A stretch of DNA of 64,000 bases from NCBI GenBank assembly GCA_019454045.1, contig SKCR01017979.1, positions 1-64,000 of the forward strand, given 5' to 3'. The stretch is from Zanthoxylum bungeanum. Its lineage: Eukaryota; Streptophyta; Magnoliopsida; Sapindales; Rutaceae. Within the stretch, counting starts at the first letter, position 1, and every line of letters begins with the position of its first letter. The notes beneath the pieces are model-generated. The model searched no databases and had not been told where the DNA came from. It was given only the letters and a program-made list of their open reading frames with translations. This document shows, piece by piece, positions 1 to 11,054 of this stretch. Both the position numbers and the translations under genes were made by a program.

Positions 1-1711
1 AAGCTTCAAATTGATTCCAAGCTCACAAATTCGTTTCCCTATCACCTATGTATAACCCAAGGTGTGTGCTAGCACTAAGTCTTCTTCCTTGCTTCCCTTT
101 TATTCGGTCAAAACCAGAAATTTTAGAAGATGAAACGGTTCCAAACCGTGAAGGATAAGAAGAAGAAAAGAGAGGGAAAAGGTTTTCACAAAAAAAACGT
201 AAAAGAGAGAGAGAGAATGAAAAGTGTAATTAGGTTTATATATTTTTTTTTTAATTTCCAAAATTAATAATAATAACACCTTTTACCACTTTTCAAAAAG
301 CAAAAGTTAAAAGTAAAACATCAATCAATGTTTTTCACTTTTACCCATCACTTTTACCTATCACATCAAGTCACTTTATTAAAGTGACAACATGTCATGT
401 CACATCACTCAAAGTGACAAGTGATTTGACAATTGATGCGACTAGCGATTTGACGCTTGATGTGACTTGCGTGCCGCGCTCGAATTCGAAATGTGAAAGC
501 GCTCGCAATCACTCTCGGGCTCGGGTTCGGTAATTCCAAATTAACGAATTTTCCGTTGCGTCGTAATTAAATGATTACGCCTAGCGAAATCACTATTCAC
601 GTCGCTAACGAATTAATTCTAAATTAATTCGTTCGCCCGAATTAAAATCCAATTTTAAATTCGCGTCGAAATCCAATTTCTAATAATATATCAAATATAT
701 TATTTTATCGATTAATTCCAATTAATCGTTCTCTCTCTTTATTAATATTTTATCCCAGATAAAATATCTCCGCAATTAACCCCAGATTAATTTTCTCTCT
801 CTTCTAATTAATCCTAGATTAATTAAAGTGCGAGTTATACATCATCGGTGAATCTTCAGGAAGCGACCCATGAGATCTCCGGATATGTTGGCAGTAAATA
901 CGGTCGTCGGATAATCCGAAAACGTAAGTACCTCGTACTACGTTTATACCGATTTACAAGACAAGGTTGGCTTCTAGCAAAGCGCCATGCCTACCCAATT
1001 CTCCAGAAATATTCTTACAGGAATATATAGATCTGTATCAAGCGTAGTATACCGTAGTATTGTGTATATCGGCCCAGTATCGGATAGTCACGTGCTAGGG
1101 CTGGGGATGGATAAGTGTCTACCCCGTCCGAAGCACATGTCGGATGTCTGGTAACTAGTCTCTATAATCGGATATGCATGACCTAGTCATAACATCCCGA
1201 TGGTTGTGCAACACTTAAGAGCACTAGTACTGTATCCTGCGTGACATCATCTCCAATATGACTGAAGTGATACTTCCGTCTTGACATCACACCCAATACA
1301 CTACGACTCTCTGATAAACCCAGAAGTGGAGTACGCAGAACCGGTTAAAGCCCTGTACCACAAAGACCAAAGTCTATCGATTATCGTAAGTATTAGCGAT
1401 GTAAGTCTCAGGTTAAGACTATACACACCTACCTTGATTTCGGCCTCCCATAGACACATAGTCATAATACCAATGGGATTCCGAGGGGTCTATCCAGAGC
1501 GAAGTTGTTTCCCATACCATCGGTGAAACACGACCTCCTATCGCACTTGCATAAGTATCCAATACTTATATATATGAGAACTATGCCGTTGTGCCCTCAC
1601 AACGCGCACAAGTGCAATACTAGCCTATTCCGCATTATTGATGTCCTGTCTCGATAATACTCCGGCTAGGGATATTTAATGATTAATCTTTCATGGACTG
1701 ATACTGTCTCA
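1..1711 (-). mobile_element. CopA copia LTR fragment (left window edge)
   Basis: This stretch aligns along its length with the CopA LTRs at 5036-7072 and 62806-64000. It shares the GTGCTAGCACT segment, the series of short palindromes at about 600-830, the CATGAGATCTCCGG block near 870, and the TGGACTGATACTGTCTCA block that ends at 1711. The element's sense strand is minus. The LTR's inner end lies off the window to the left, and its sense 5' end (about 160 bp, including the terminal CCAACA of the plus strand) is missing, replaced by Tat gypsy sequence. The short open frames inside it (848-1030, 1281-1526) recur as chance frames in other LTR copies and are not genes. Confidence 0.88.
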
Positions 1712-2335
1712 AGTAATGACAAGACATTACAGCCTTTGTCTTCATCATGAAAGGTCGACCAACAATGACCTGGTAACTGTTCATGCAATCTACCACCGTG
1801 AAGTTCGTCATGATCGTCCGATTCCGTGGACGGGTTCCGATTGTCATTGCCAATTGTATCCTTTCCAATGGAATGACCGTCGAGCCCCCGAAGCCGTATA
1901 GGGGAGTCCCATCGTCGGTTAGGCTCGCATACTCCACCCCGAGGCTGTCCAAAGCCTCATTCGAAATTATATCCACTGCACTCCCAGGGTCCACTAAGAT
2001 TCTGTCTACCTCAGAACCACCGATTGTCGCCTTGATTATCAACGCATCATCATGGGGAAAACTCACCCCTCGAGCATCCTCATCCATGAACATTATCGGT
2101 ACTGACCGACCACATTGTATTCCCGAGGCCCGTTCTATTTCTAACACTTCCGACCCCTGAGTCCGGCTATAATTTTTCCTTGACCGGTTAGAGTCCTCGT
2201 CTAGTGTTTTTCCCCCTGCGATAACATTCACCTGTCGGCCAGGTGCTATCTGCCTGGCCGCCATAACTTCATGGTTAATGTAATTGTTCAAATACCCATT
2301 CCGCGCCAAGTCTTCAATTTGCTCCCGTAGGTCTT
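1712..2335 (-). pseudogene. Tat-type gypsy protease region, truncated
   Basis: This is the aspartic protease part of a Ty3/gypsy polyprotein, in the minus-strand frame that opens at 2459. Visible hallmarks are HDDALII, then the active-site motif RILVDPGSAVDII (Asp at residue 157 of that frame, near base 1991), GFGGSTVIPLERIQL, and VIVGRPFMMKTKAV near the end. This order matches the Tat lineage of plant gypsy elements. The usual D-T/S-G triad reads D-P-G here, which should abolish catalysis. The frame runs into the CopA LTR at about 1705-1712, so reverse transcriptase, RNase H and integrase are absent. It continues directly from the gag region upstream in sense. It is clearly a relic. Confidence 0.82.
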
Positions 2336-3748
2336 GGCATCCGTCTGTTGTATGCCCCCGAAGATTATGATGCACGCAATAGGATTTATTATTCCTCCTG
2401 TCTGGCGGGAATCTCCTGAGGTCAGGTTCTATCAAAAGACCTCTTCCCTGGATTTCCATGACGATTTGCCCAGTGGTTTATTCAGAGTAATGTATGCTTC
2501 TTCCCTGGTCACATGGTTCACCTGGGTTGAGATTCTCTTTTCCTGGTCATCCTGAGGTACCGGCTTGAATTCTCTTCGCCTCGGGGGTGGTTTTTTGAAT
2601 TCCCTGTCTAGCCTGCGAGGAGCTTCTGCCCTCGTCGTCCTCTCCCTGATAGCTATCCCCCTCCAGGTGATTCTCTCCTCATCTTCCAACAAAACAAATT
2701 TTCGGGCTGTTTCAAGAGCGGTGGCATAATCCGGTGTACCCTGGATCCTCAGGTGAGTCCACAGCTTTCCGATCTTTAAGGCTCCCTTCAAACTCTCCAA
2801 GGCCTCGAGCGATTCATATCCTCCGACAAGCCTTTAGGGGTTCGTCGTCCCTCTGTTTCATGAGCCTTAATTCCCCAATTGTCTTCTTTGGGACGCAGAC
2901 CCCCTTTAAGTGCCGAACAAATGACTTTGTGAGTTGCGCGAAGCTTTCGATGCTCCCTGGGGCTAGACTTCTGAACCATAGAATGGCAGACCCCCCAAGG
3001 TTAGGGGGAATACTTTGCAAATGGCATCCCCTACTACTCCTTGGACCTCCATCAACAGGAAAAAACTCTCAATATAGGATTTTGGATCAGTGTGGCCTTT
3101 GTAGGGCGTCATGGACGGCATGTTGAACCGCCTTGGGAATTTTTCTGACCTTATTTCTTCCGTGAAAGGAGATTCAACCTCGTCGTCCCGAGCATCTCCC
3201 GTGTCCGTTTTGAGGTTCGCTCCCCACTTGGCCATTTATTTTCTTAACCAAGTTTTTATACTGCTATCTGTGTTACCGTGCCGCCTCCTGCGACCTTTTT
3301 TGCGTCTGTCACCCCAAGTGCGGCGTTCCTCATGGCTTGAGATTTCCAGTTCAGTTTCACCATCCTTTATATCTCCCCTTCTGGTGTCGCGGGGGCCATC
3401 ATAGGAAGAATTTGGCGACTGTCTCCGCTCTTCTTCTTCCCACGTATCCTCCGTTTGTAAATCTTTTTCTACCACTACGGACCACATCCCGTAGGGACCC
3501 TTCCTCCTCGGTTCATCATTATCACTCACATCTGCGACCATTTTTCCTTCCGCTATTTCGCCACTCCTCCGACTGGCTCCGGTTTCAAGCCTCTCATTAT
3601 TCTTCCCTTCTATCCTCTCCAATCTGTTCATCATGGATTTCAATAGGATTTGATTTTCCTCCATTTCTTTCCTCATATTTTCCTCTATTTTCTCCATCCA
3701 TTCTGCTGTTGAACTCCCCGACGACTAGCGATTTCCACCTTCTGCCAT
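2336..3748 (-). pseudogene. Tat-type gypsy gag, frameshifted
   Basis: This is the capsid and nucleocapsid coding region of a Ty3/gypsy element, spread over at least four minus-strand frames. The likely start codon is at 3748, 37 bases after the PBS; a TAG stop follows at the eighth codon and the frame resumes as MEKIEENMRKEMEENQ. Pieces that match the plant retrotransposon gag domain are FPRRFNMPSMTPYKGHTDP and ESFFLLMEVQG (frame 2963-3235), WFRSLAPGSIESFAQL (2814-3020), and ATALETARKFVLLEDEER (2432-2800). A zinc-knuckle-like C-x2-H-x4-H-x4-C (YCVHHNLRGHTTDGC, bases about 2336-2381) closes it. At least three frameshifts and several stops rule out function. The lineage call rests on the gag, protease and PBS together. 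Confidence 0.83.
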
Positions 3749-3784
3749 CGTCTTAATACGCGAGCTGCTTTTTGTTGGAGATCT

Positions 3785-3800
3785 CCACAGACGACGCCAA
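3785..3800 (-). promoter_or_regulatory. Primer binding site of the Tat-type gypsy
   Basis: On the minus strand this reads TTGGCGTCGTCTGTGG, immediately next to the LTR end. It resembles the TGGCGCCGTCTGTGG-type binding sites of Tat-lineage gypsy elements. It fixes the element's orientation as minus and separates LTR from gag. Confidence 0.7.
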
Positions 3801-3801
3801 C

Positions 3802-4503
3802 TGTTGACGGCTGATTTTGGTCTCAGGGCAATATGGGAATATTACCCCAGGACAATCTTCCCTCAATAGTGAATTTTTTTGGTTATGGGGGAACCAAAAG
3901 CAAATTTGGAAAAAGACAGATAATACGCCAATCGACAAAGAGATTTAACGTGGTTCGGCGGATCAGATCCAACCTACGTCCACGGGCACAAAACGGGTGA
4001 TACTTTATTACTGAAATATGCTTCACTGCTCTGTTTTTTGTTTACAAGTCTGATGGTAATGATATTGATGCCTCTCACGTATACCTTCCCCTTCTATTTA
4101 TACTAGTAAAGAAATCAGATTCCTTTTCTTATAAGGATTCCTAGTTCAAAACTAAATTCACTCCATTTATCCTATTAGGACACTGACTTGTCAGTTTACC
4201 CCATGAAAGTAGGATAACTTATCATTCCATCCCGTGAAAATAGGACGACTTATCTTTTGGGGCATACCTCACATATTCTCGGTTTTCATACGGTCGGTTA
4301 AAATGGTCTTTTGAACTGAGAATGCTGTTATCGATCTGATAATGCCCGGTCATCCGATCTTATGTGGTCGGATGACAGATCATAAGTGCTCAACCCCTAA
4401 CTCATGTGGTCGGGTCGGTATTAATGAACTCGATCAATCAAGGGAGTTTACCCTTTTTACCCCTGCCGTATTGCTTAATATCATAGGACCTGAAAATACC
4501 ACT

Positions 4504-4507
<4 letters not shown>
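3802..4507 (-). mobile_element. 5' LTR of the Tat-type gypsy element
   Basis: On the plus strand it opens TGTTGACGGC next to the PBS and closes ACCACTAACA, giving TG...CA ends in both readings and a length of 706 bp. The minus strand carries TATAAATAG (plus 4094-4102) as a likely promoter box. The GCCGAACCACGT stretch (plus 3948-3959) is of a kind common in plant gypsy LTRs. The outer end abuts a TA microsatellite, so no target duplication can be recognised. The partner LTR is lost on the left. Confidence 0.7.

Positions 4508-4536
<29 letters not shown>
4508..4536. repeat. (TA)n microsatellite
   Basis: About 29 bases of uninterrupted TA dinucleotide lie directly beside the gypsy LTR end. It may have been the insertion target, or it may have expanded later. 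Confidence 0.9.
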
Positions 4537-4541
<5 letters not shown>

Positions 4542-4602
4542 CCACAATGATCCCTCGTTTGTATTTGTTCTTTGTTATTTTTTAAATGATGTCTTTTTAT
4601 AG

Positions 4603-4692
4603 GTGCTACCCTATGATCAATTCATGCAGGAGTTAGACGTTGCAAATGAATGAGAACTTGAAGATTTTCTTATCAATGAATGCATGTATGCG
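4603..4692 (+). pseudogene. CSN7: CSN7-like exon (COP9 signalosome subunit 7) with a stop
   Basis: A 90-base open stretch of 30 codons is framed by a splice acceptor (TTTTTATAG, 4594-4602) and a donor (GTAAGTATC from 4693). It reads VLPYDQFMQELDVANE, stop, then ELEDFLINECMYA. This matches the conserved PCI-domain segment of CSN7, a subunit of the COP9 signalosome that removes NEDD8 from cullins. In the family the stop position is an arginine in NVRELEDF; CGA to TGA is a single transition, and the residue before it also differs. No other CSN7 exon is seen on either side, and the next exon downstream belongs to a different gene. It is therefore an isolated, dead exon, probably a transposed gene fragment. 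The family call is good; orthology cannot be judged from 30 codons. Confidence 0.7.
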
Positions 4693-4901
4693 GTAAGTAT
4701 CTTCTGTTGTTTTAGCATTTTTGCCAATCCTGATCAATTAGCTATAGCTTGACATAATCTTCACGTTATGGTTTTTCTTCTCCATTTTCCTCTATGTAGT
4801 GTTTTGACAAGTAATCAGTTCTGGTCTGGATAATTCTTGCTAGATCTAGGTTCATAAACATTGAAAGCTGAATTTTAACTATGATTTGATATCGTTGGTT
4901 T

Positions 4902-5010
4902 GTGTAAATAGTTTTTGCCTTTTTGGTCTAATCTGATAATTTTTGTTCCTAAATACAGTATCTGGTGTAAATAGTTTTTGCCTTTTTGGTCTAATTTGAT
5001 AATTTTTCTT
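4902..5010. repeat. 63-bp tandem duplication in intron-like DNA
   Basis: The block starting GTGTAAATAGTTTTTGCC occurs at 4902 and again at 4965, nearly identical, with a 63-bp period. It lies in the intron-like DNA after the CSN7 exon and ends shortly before the CopA insertion at 5036. Confidence 0.85.
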
Positions 5011-5614
5011 TTGAAACTAATTTGAATCTTTTATTTGTTGGGTTACTATAAGCTTCCCAAGATCGAATTATCAAGCATGAAACAAGTGTAAATACAATCA
5101 AAGGAGATGCGGAATACTCACAATGAACGGACTGGATGCTACGAAGAATAACAAAATTTGCTTTCTTCTTTCCTTGGAGTCACGGCAGTGAGCTGCAACA
5201 AGTGTCTCCATTTTCGGCTTTGGTCCTCCATGAAATCTTCAAGCTCCAAGCTTCCAAAATGGATCCCAAGATCACGAAATCACGGCCCTATCACCTTGGT
5301 ATGTCTACTAGAGTGTGCTAGCACTTTGATTTTGCAACAAAATCACTCATTTGCCTCTCTATAACTCACGGTTTCACTGAAACCAGTGAAGAGAAAAACC
5401 AGAAGCAGTGGGCGAGAGAGAGAGAAGAAATGGTGAAGAGAGAGTTGTGGTTTTGGCTCCCAAAACCGTGAGCTAAGGAGAGAGAAGAAGAAATGTGTAT
5501 ATATTAATTGTTTTCTAAAAACAATTAAACATATACCATAATTCTTTTCAAAAACGTCAAGCATTAAATGCTTGCCATCATCTCACATCAACTCACATCA
5601 CTCAAAGTGACATG

Positions 5615-5654
5615 TGATTTGACGCTTGATGTGACTAATGATTTGACGCTTGAT
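5615..5654. promoter_or_regulatory. TTGACG-type direct repeat in CopA U3
   Basis: TGATTTGACGCTTGAT occurs at 5615 and 5639, a 24-bp period, next to further TTGAC and TGACA words. TTGAC is the core of W-boxes and TGACG of as-1-type bZIP sites. Related clusters occur in every CopA LTR. A regulatory role is inferred only. Confidence 0.45.
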
Positions 5655-5723
5655 TTGACTTGTGTGCCGCACTCAAATTCGAAATGCGAATGCGCTCGTA
5701 AATAATCCCGGGCTCGGGTTCGC

Positions 5724-6020
5724 TAATTCCAAATTAACAAATTTTCCGTTGCGACGCAATTAAATGATTATGCCTAGCGAAATCACTATTCACATCGCTA
5801 ACGAATTAATTCTAAATTAACTCGTTCGCCTGAATTAAAATCTAATTTTAATTCTGCGTCGAAATCCAATTTCGTATAATATATCGAATATATTAATTTA
5901 CCGATTAATTCCAAATTAATCGTTCTCTCTCTTTAATTGATATTTTATCCCAGATAAAATATCTCCGCAATTAATCCCAGATTAATTTTCTCTCTCGTCT
6001 AATTAATCCCAGATTAATTA
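5724..6020. repeat. Array of inverted repeats with three-base spacers (in E1 3' LTR)
   Basis: Perfect inverted repeats follow one another: TAATT/AATTA (5724), TTAATT/AATTAA (5806), GAATTAAAAT/ATTTTAATTC (5832), CGAAAT/ATTTCG (5860), TAATATAT/ATATATTA (5877), CGATTAATT/AATTAATCG (5902), GATATTTTATC/GATAAAATATC (5939), AATTAATC/GATTAATT (5969), TAATTAATC/GATTAATTA (6000). Each has exactly three bases between arms, mostly CCA or CTA. All CopA LTRs in the window have the array. Confidence 0.88.
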
Positions 6021-7072
6021 AAGTGCGAGTCATACGTCATCGGTGAATCTTCAGGAAGTGACCCATGAGATCCCCGGATATGTTGGCAGTAAATACGGTC
6101 GTCGGACTATCCGAACACGTAAGTTCCTAGTACTACGTTTTACCGATTTACAAGACAAGGTTGGCTTCTAGCAAAGCGCCATGCCTACCCAATTCTCCAG
6201 AAACATGCTTACAGGAATAAGCGATCTATATCAGGCGTAGTATACATAGTATTGTGTATGTCGTTGCAGTATCAGATGCTCACGTGCTAGGCATGGGGCT
6301 GGAATTGTGTCTGCCCCGTACGAAGCACATGTCGGATGTCTGGTGACTAGTCTCTATAATCGGATATACATGACCTTGTCATAATATCCCGATAGCTGCA
6401 GCATTTAAGAGAATCAGTCTCGTATCCTACGTGGCCATCATCTCCACTATGACTGGAGTGATACTTCCGTCTTGACATCACACCCAACACACTACGATTC
6501 TCGATATACCCAGAAGAGGCGTACACAGAAACCGGTTAAAGCCCTGGACGACCAAAACCAAAGTATATTGATTGTCGCAAGTATTAGCGGTGCAAGTCTC
6601 AAGTTAAGACCAAATACACCTACCCTGATTTCGGACTTCCATAGACACATAGTCATACTACCAATGGAATTCTGAGGGGGTCTATCCAGAGCGAAGCTGT
6701 TTCCCGTACCATCGGTAAAACACAACCTCCTATTACACTTTCATGAGTATCATATACCCAAATATATGAGAACTATACCATTGTGCCCTCACAACACGCA
6801 CAAGTGTAATACTAGTCTTTTACGCATTTATCGATGTCCAATCTCGAAAATTCTCTGACTAGGGATATTTAATGATTAATCCTTCGTGGACTGATACTGT
6901 CTCATATCATTCTCAATCCAGGAACTAATCATATGGACCTCCTATCACTTATACATCTAGGTGATCTAATCACAAATGATAAGAGTGCAATCTCCTTTGT
7001 CACATAGTTAATTTGTACAACAACACCATGATCTGTATAAATAGTGACACTATGGGTCATAATTGTCCAACA

Positions 7073-7086
7073 ATCTCCCACTTGGC
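7073..7086 (-). promoter_or_regulatory. E1 polypurine tract
   Basis: On the minus strand the bases just inside the 3' LTR read AAGTGGGAGAT before the LTR's TGTTGGACAATT. This is the expected place and composition of the plus-strand primer. Confidence 0.75.
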
Positions 7087-7149
7087 CTATAGCCAGTCAC
7101 TCGAGTGCCTGACACCCGAACTATGTACGGTTGGCTCAAATTACTAAGA

Positions 7150-10060
7150 AAATATTTCGTCAGCGGATTTGCATGATTATCATCTAATGTGATTTATACG
7201 GTCATCACATCGCCACGATGTATGACCCGAACGAATCATATGAATATCGAAGTATGTATCTGGATCGTTGATGAGACCATTAATTCTTTAGCCTGTGCTG
7301 ACGCCTAGCTCTGCTGCTAACAGAACTATATCTAATCTAATTAGATTTGTTATCGACCCAAATGGCTTCTATTACTGCCTCAACTGCAGTAATAACCCGT
7401 ATTTGTTGTTTATTCGGTAACAGTATCTTGCTTGGAAGATTTCCAGCTCACTGTTCCGATATTCAAACTTTATAGTACTGTTTTGCGACTCTTAGTTGTC
7501 TTATCGGTTTAGGAAACTTGCAATAGTGATCACAATCACTTCAAGTTCTCCATCTCTATAGTTTAAGACAACATTCTTAGTTCTCTAAGATACTAACGGA
7601 TGTTCTTAACATCAATCCAGAGACTATCACTTGGATTGGCCTGTTTGTGACTCCATATGCTCAAAGCGTATGAGACACCAGGTAACGTACATTTTTCAAT
7701 GTACGGATTTCTCGGAGAGTCTTCTCGAAAGCCAAGCTTTCACCGATTATTTTTATGGGAATATCATTTCCATGAAATGACATATATTATCATTATTGTA
7801 TGATAGCCATTGTCAGTGCGCTCCCACTAACCCTCTTATATACACAAGAATCATTTTGTTTGGAACTAAATCATATACTATTATGATTACATCAAAACGT
7901 AATTCCAAGAACCTAATGTTTGCTTCAATCCAAACATGGATCGAATAACCTGCAAATATTGTTTGCTAGTTTTGGTACGACAAAATCAACAGGATGTTGT
8001 AAACATCCTCCAAAAGGTTTCCTTTTCAGGAAAGCGATTATCCCGTTCAGCTGTCATATTTCATAAATGAAACATGCAGCTTTTAGCAAGCTTTATCCAA
8101 ATGGATTTACCGTGGCAACAGGTAAAAGGTTGAATCATAATCAACACAATGTTGATAACGATACCTTTCCGCTAAAGCCTAACTTTATTCGTTGGTATGT
8201 TGCCATCCATGTATGTCTCCCTCGAAGACTTATAAAGTACCAGTAGGCACAATGCATTGCGGTGCATCAACTAGTGTCCAAACATAGTTGATATACATGG
8301 AATCCACTTCAGATTCATGGCACTTTGCCATAAAAGGGAGTTGATACCTTGTATCACTTCCTCACACGTAGTCAGCTGGTATACCTCAAAAGATTGTCAT
8401 CTTTATGAGGTGAGATCGGAAACCCATACCCCAGGTTATTTTCTGACTCTCTCCGACTTACGTGGTTCTTGTGTATTCGAAGATTAATGGTATAGTTTCA
8501 TCCTTGATGAACTATATATGTTCCATTAAGATTCGGTGCCTGGAATAGTATTACTCCGATTTTCATCGAGTTTTACTATCCTCCCACTTACCACTGCATA
8601 TAGGTATTCCTCTTAGGAAAACCGCATGGTGAGTAACAATGTAATTGTTCTCTGGTGTTTAAGTACTATACTTTGGTATCCCTAGGATAACCTACAATTG
8701 GCACTTATCCAATTTGGGTTCTAGTTTGGTATAATCCAAACATATGCCCAGCATACCCAAATTATCAGGAATGAGAAACCCGGTTTCTTTCCTGATCATA
8801 TCTAATATGATATCTGTCAAACACATTTTTATGGAACCTTATTCAAAATAAGTTCTGCACTGTTTAAAGCTTATCCGTTGAAGGAAATGGTAGCTCAGAG
8901 CGACTCATGATTAACTTTATCATGTCCAACAAAATTCAGGTACTCAGTTCGGACACACCGTCAAACTGACGTGTTCCGAGAGGAGTCCTCATTGAAAGAA
9001 TACTATACTCTTTCAAGTATATTAGAAACTTATTGCCTAATTATTTTCCATTACGGTCTTACCGTGATGGTTTAATACTTTAGCCGATCTGTTTGTCTAT
9101 TTTTTTGTCGAAACTTTGAAAGTTTCCGATTTATGTTTTTCAAAAGAAACACATAACCACAACGCGATGCCACATCCGTAAAGGTCACGAAATATCCATA
9201 TCGATCTCTAGCCTAGCTAGACATGGGCCCACTTGCTTCACTATGAACTAGGGCTAACAGATCGGTGACATTTTCACTTTTACCAAGTAAATAGTGTTTT
9301 AGGCACATTGCCCAATAAACTAGATCCGTTGACTTTATTTGAATGGAATCAAATCAGTCCTAGTATCCACTCTTCAAAAGTGTGGATATACGATTATTGT
9401 TTAATTGTGTCCCAGACAACAATGCCACAAATTAGTTTCTTCTGATCAAATCAGTTCGAGCTATTTGTTTGTCATTTAGTACGTTTGAGATTTATTTATA
9501 TTCAAAATATAAATTTTTTTATTCACTTCAAATATGTTTATCTCAATATCATCTTTATGTAATAAAACACTTTAGTGTTCTAGAATATAAGGGTCAATCC
9601 GCAACGGATTAAACACTGATATAGAGATAATGTTCCTAGTCAAACTAGTTACATTATAACAGTTTCCTAATTTAAGTACACACCTGAAGGTAGTTCCTAA
9701 ACTTAGGTACCTGCGGTTAAAACAGCGTCTTTCGTCCCGTTTTCAATTCGGGGATAAATCTCTATTGAAGTCAGTATCCTGCTCACAGCAGATTCTGAAC
9801 ATCAATATATATATATTTTATGTTCCACACTAAGTATTTAAAATCTAATTTTAATACTAATAGTGAACATAATGTTGACAAACATATTTGAAGTCGGAGC
9901 CAAGCCCGTCTTCAATTCCTTCATGTCTGCCTTGTCCAAACGGCAGTCACGCTTCCACGATCCCGTTTGCCACAATTTAGGCAGACATTTTAGGATATGT
10001 CATTTATCTTCCCATAAGATTATAATGATATTGCCTTTGCCCTTTTTCACATTCAAGTAG
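7150..10060 (-). pseudogene. E1 gag-pol remnant (copia order)
   Basis: This is degenerate copia polyprotein on the minus strand, read in sense from high to low coordinates. About 9955-10010 holds a zinc knuckle, CLNCGK in one frame and SWKRDC in the next, so the C-C-H-C motif has lost its histidine and carries a one-base shift. About 9540-9830 resembles the protease and pre-integrase zone (LPSGVYLNLGNCYNV then SLTRNIISIS). About 8650-9400 is integrase debris ending in SGKKPGFSFLIIW. About 7760-8260 is reverse transcriptase. About 7150-7600 is RNase H, with VSWKSSKQDTV-like sequence on the minus strand. Stops and shifts break every domain, so no product is possible. Domain borders are approximate because they were read by eye. 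Confidence 0.75.
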
Positions 10061-10535
10061 CCTTTGGCCAAGCCTCGGGTTTCTAGAATATCGAAGTAAG
10101 GTGCGCCTTGCGCTACTTGCCTAATTGCAAACTTTGACTTTATCTCATTGAGAATAGTCATTAACTCTCCAAGAGTTATTTATTGCAATTTAGTACTTCT
10201 AAAATCTAATTATAGATTTATGAAGATCCTTCAATTTCTTTATCATACTTTAAGGATCTAATCCTTAGTTCTGATTCAGAAATTAAGGTGTCTACTGCGA
10301 CAAGCTTAATGGATTAAGCACTAAAGTTATCATCACATTAATCTTCCAAAGATTATGCTATACTATTTGCTTAATTCCGGGTTTAGGCATAATATGTTAT
10401 TTTATCAAATAAAGTAACTTATTATTTTCCAGGACCATCCTGAATTTTTATTCCCAATTTGAAAATTAAACCATTTAAATATATTTTCCCTAGGATTATG
10501 TTTTAAATGTTAATCTTTCAATTTTATCTTGATTC

Positions 10536-10685
10536 TAATAGTCCAACTATTTAATCAATGATTTAGGTACTATTTATTATAATGATTACAATAGTCCAAC
10601 TATTTAATCAACTATAATTTAATTGTTTGAATATAGTCCAACTATTTATTAAAACAACGATTTAAATATTAGTCCAACTAACATT
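10536..10685. repeat. Dispersed AGTCCAACTA repeats in E1
   Basis: The word TAGTCCAACTATTTA or a close variant occurs four times in 150 bp, with irregular spacing. The two other CopA copies have the same kind of cluster (42640-42850 and 51800-52000). Confidence 0.75.
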
Positions 10686-11054
10686 TAATTTATTGACGAA
10701 TGATATTTAATTGAGCGCGTATGGCAAGTAATTAAACGAATATTGCAAATTCGATTCTTGCCTCCCACTATTTTTCGGCGAGCCTCTAACCCTCTGTCGA
10801 GTACTCGGGAAACCGTGTTTCGTAACGGGTTAGGATCCCGTTAAATATCACACAATCTTGACTTTGGCCAACAAATTGTATGATAATTAACTACGTAGAT
10901 CTCTAAGATCAATTGGATCCAATCCAATTCCTAGATCCAGTAGCGGGACGTCCAAGTCCGAAACATATATCTCATATATGCCAATACATCCAATGTATTA
11001 CCTAACCTTTTTCCTCTGAATCAACTAAGCCTTGGCTTTGGCACAACAAACTTA

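Larger units (their letters stand above)
5036..7072 (-). repeat. E1 3' LTR (2037 bp)
   Basis: The borders are TGTTGGGTTACT and TAATTGTCCAACA on the plus strand. In sense the U3 part runs from 7072 towards a TATA-like stretch near 5493-5504 (minus TATATACACA). It carries the palindrome array at 5724-6020 and the TTGACGC repeats near 5615-5654. Compared with the 5' LTR it has an extra 33-bp stretch near 5504. Confidence 0.93.

Noticed and set aside
848..1526. Open frames of 60-81 codons in the left LTR
   Set aside because: They are chance frames within CopA LTR sequence; equivalent frames at 6472, 14244, 46657 and 47160 shift, break or run on either strand.
4693..4810. Similarity of the CSN7 intron (TTTTCCTCTATGTAGTGTTTT) to 16712-16735
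   Set aside because: Only about 20 bases of AT-rich similarity; could be chance.
5136..5364. Frames in the CopA U5 that recur at 12887-13144
   Set aside because: They recur because the LTRs are copies; start sites and lengths differ and the frames face against the element's transcription.
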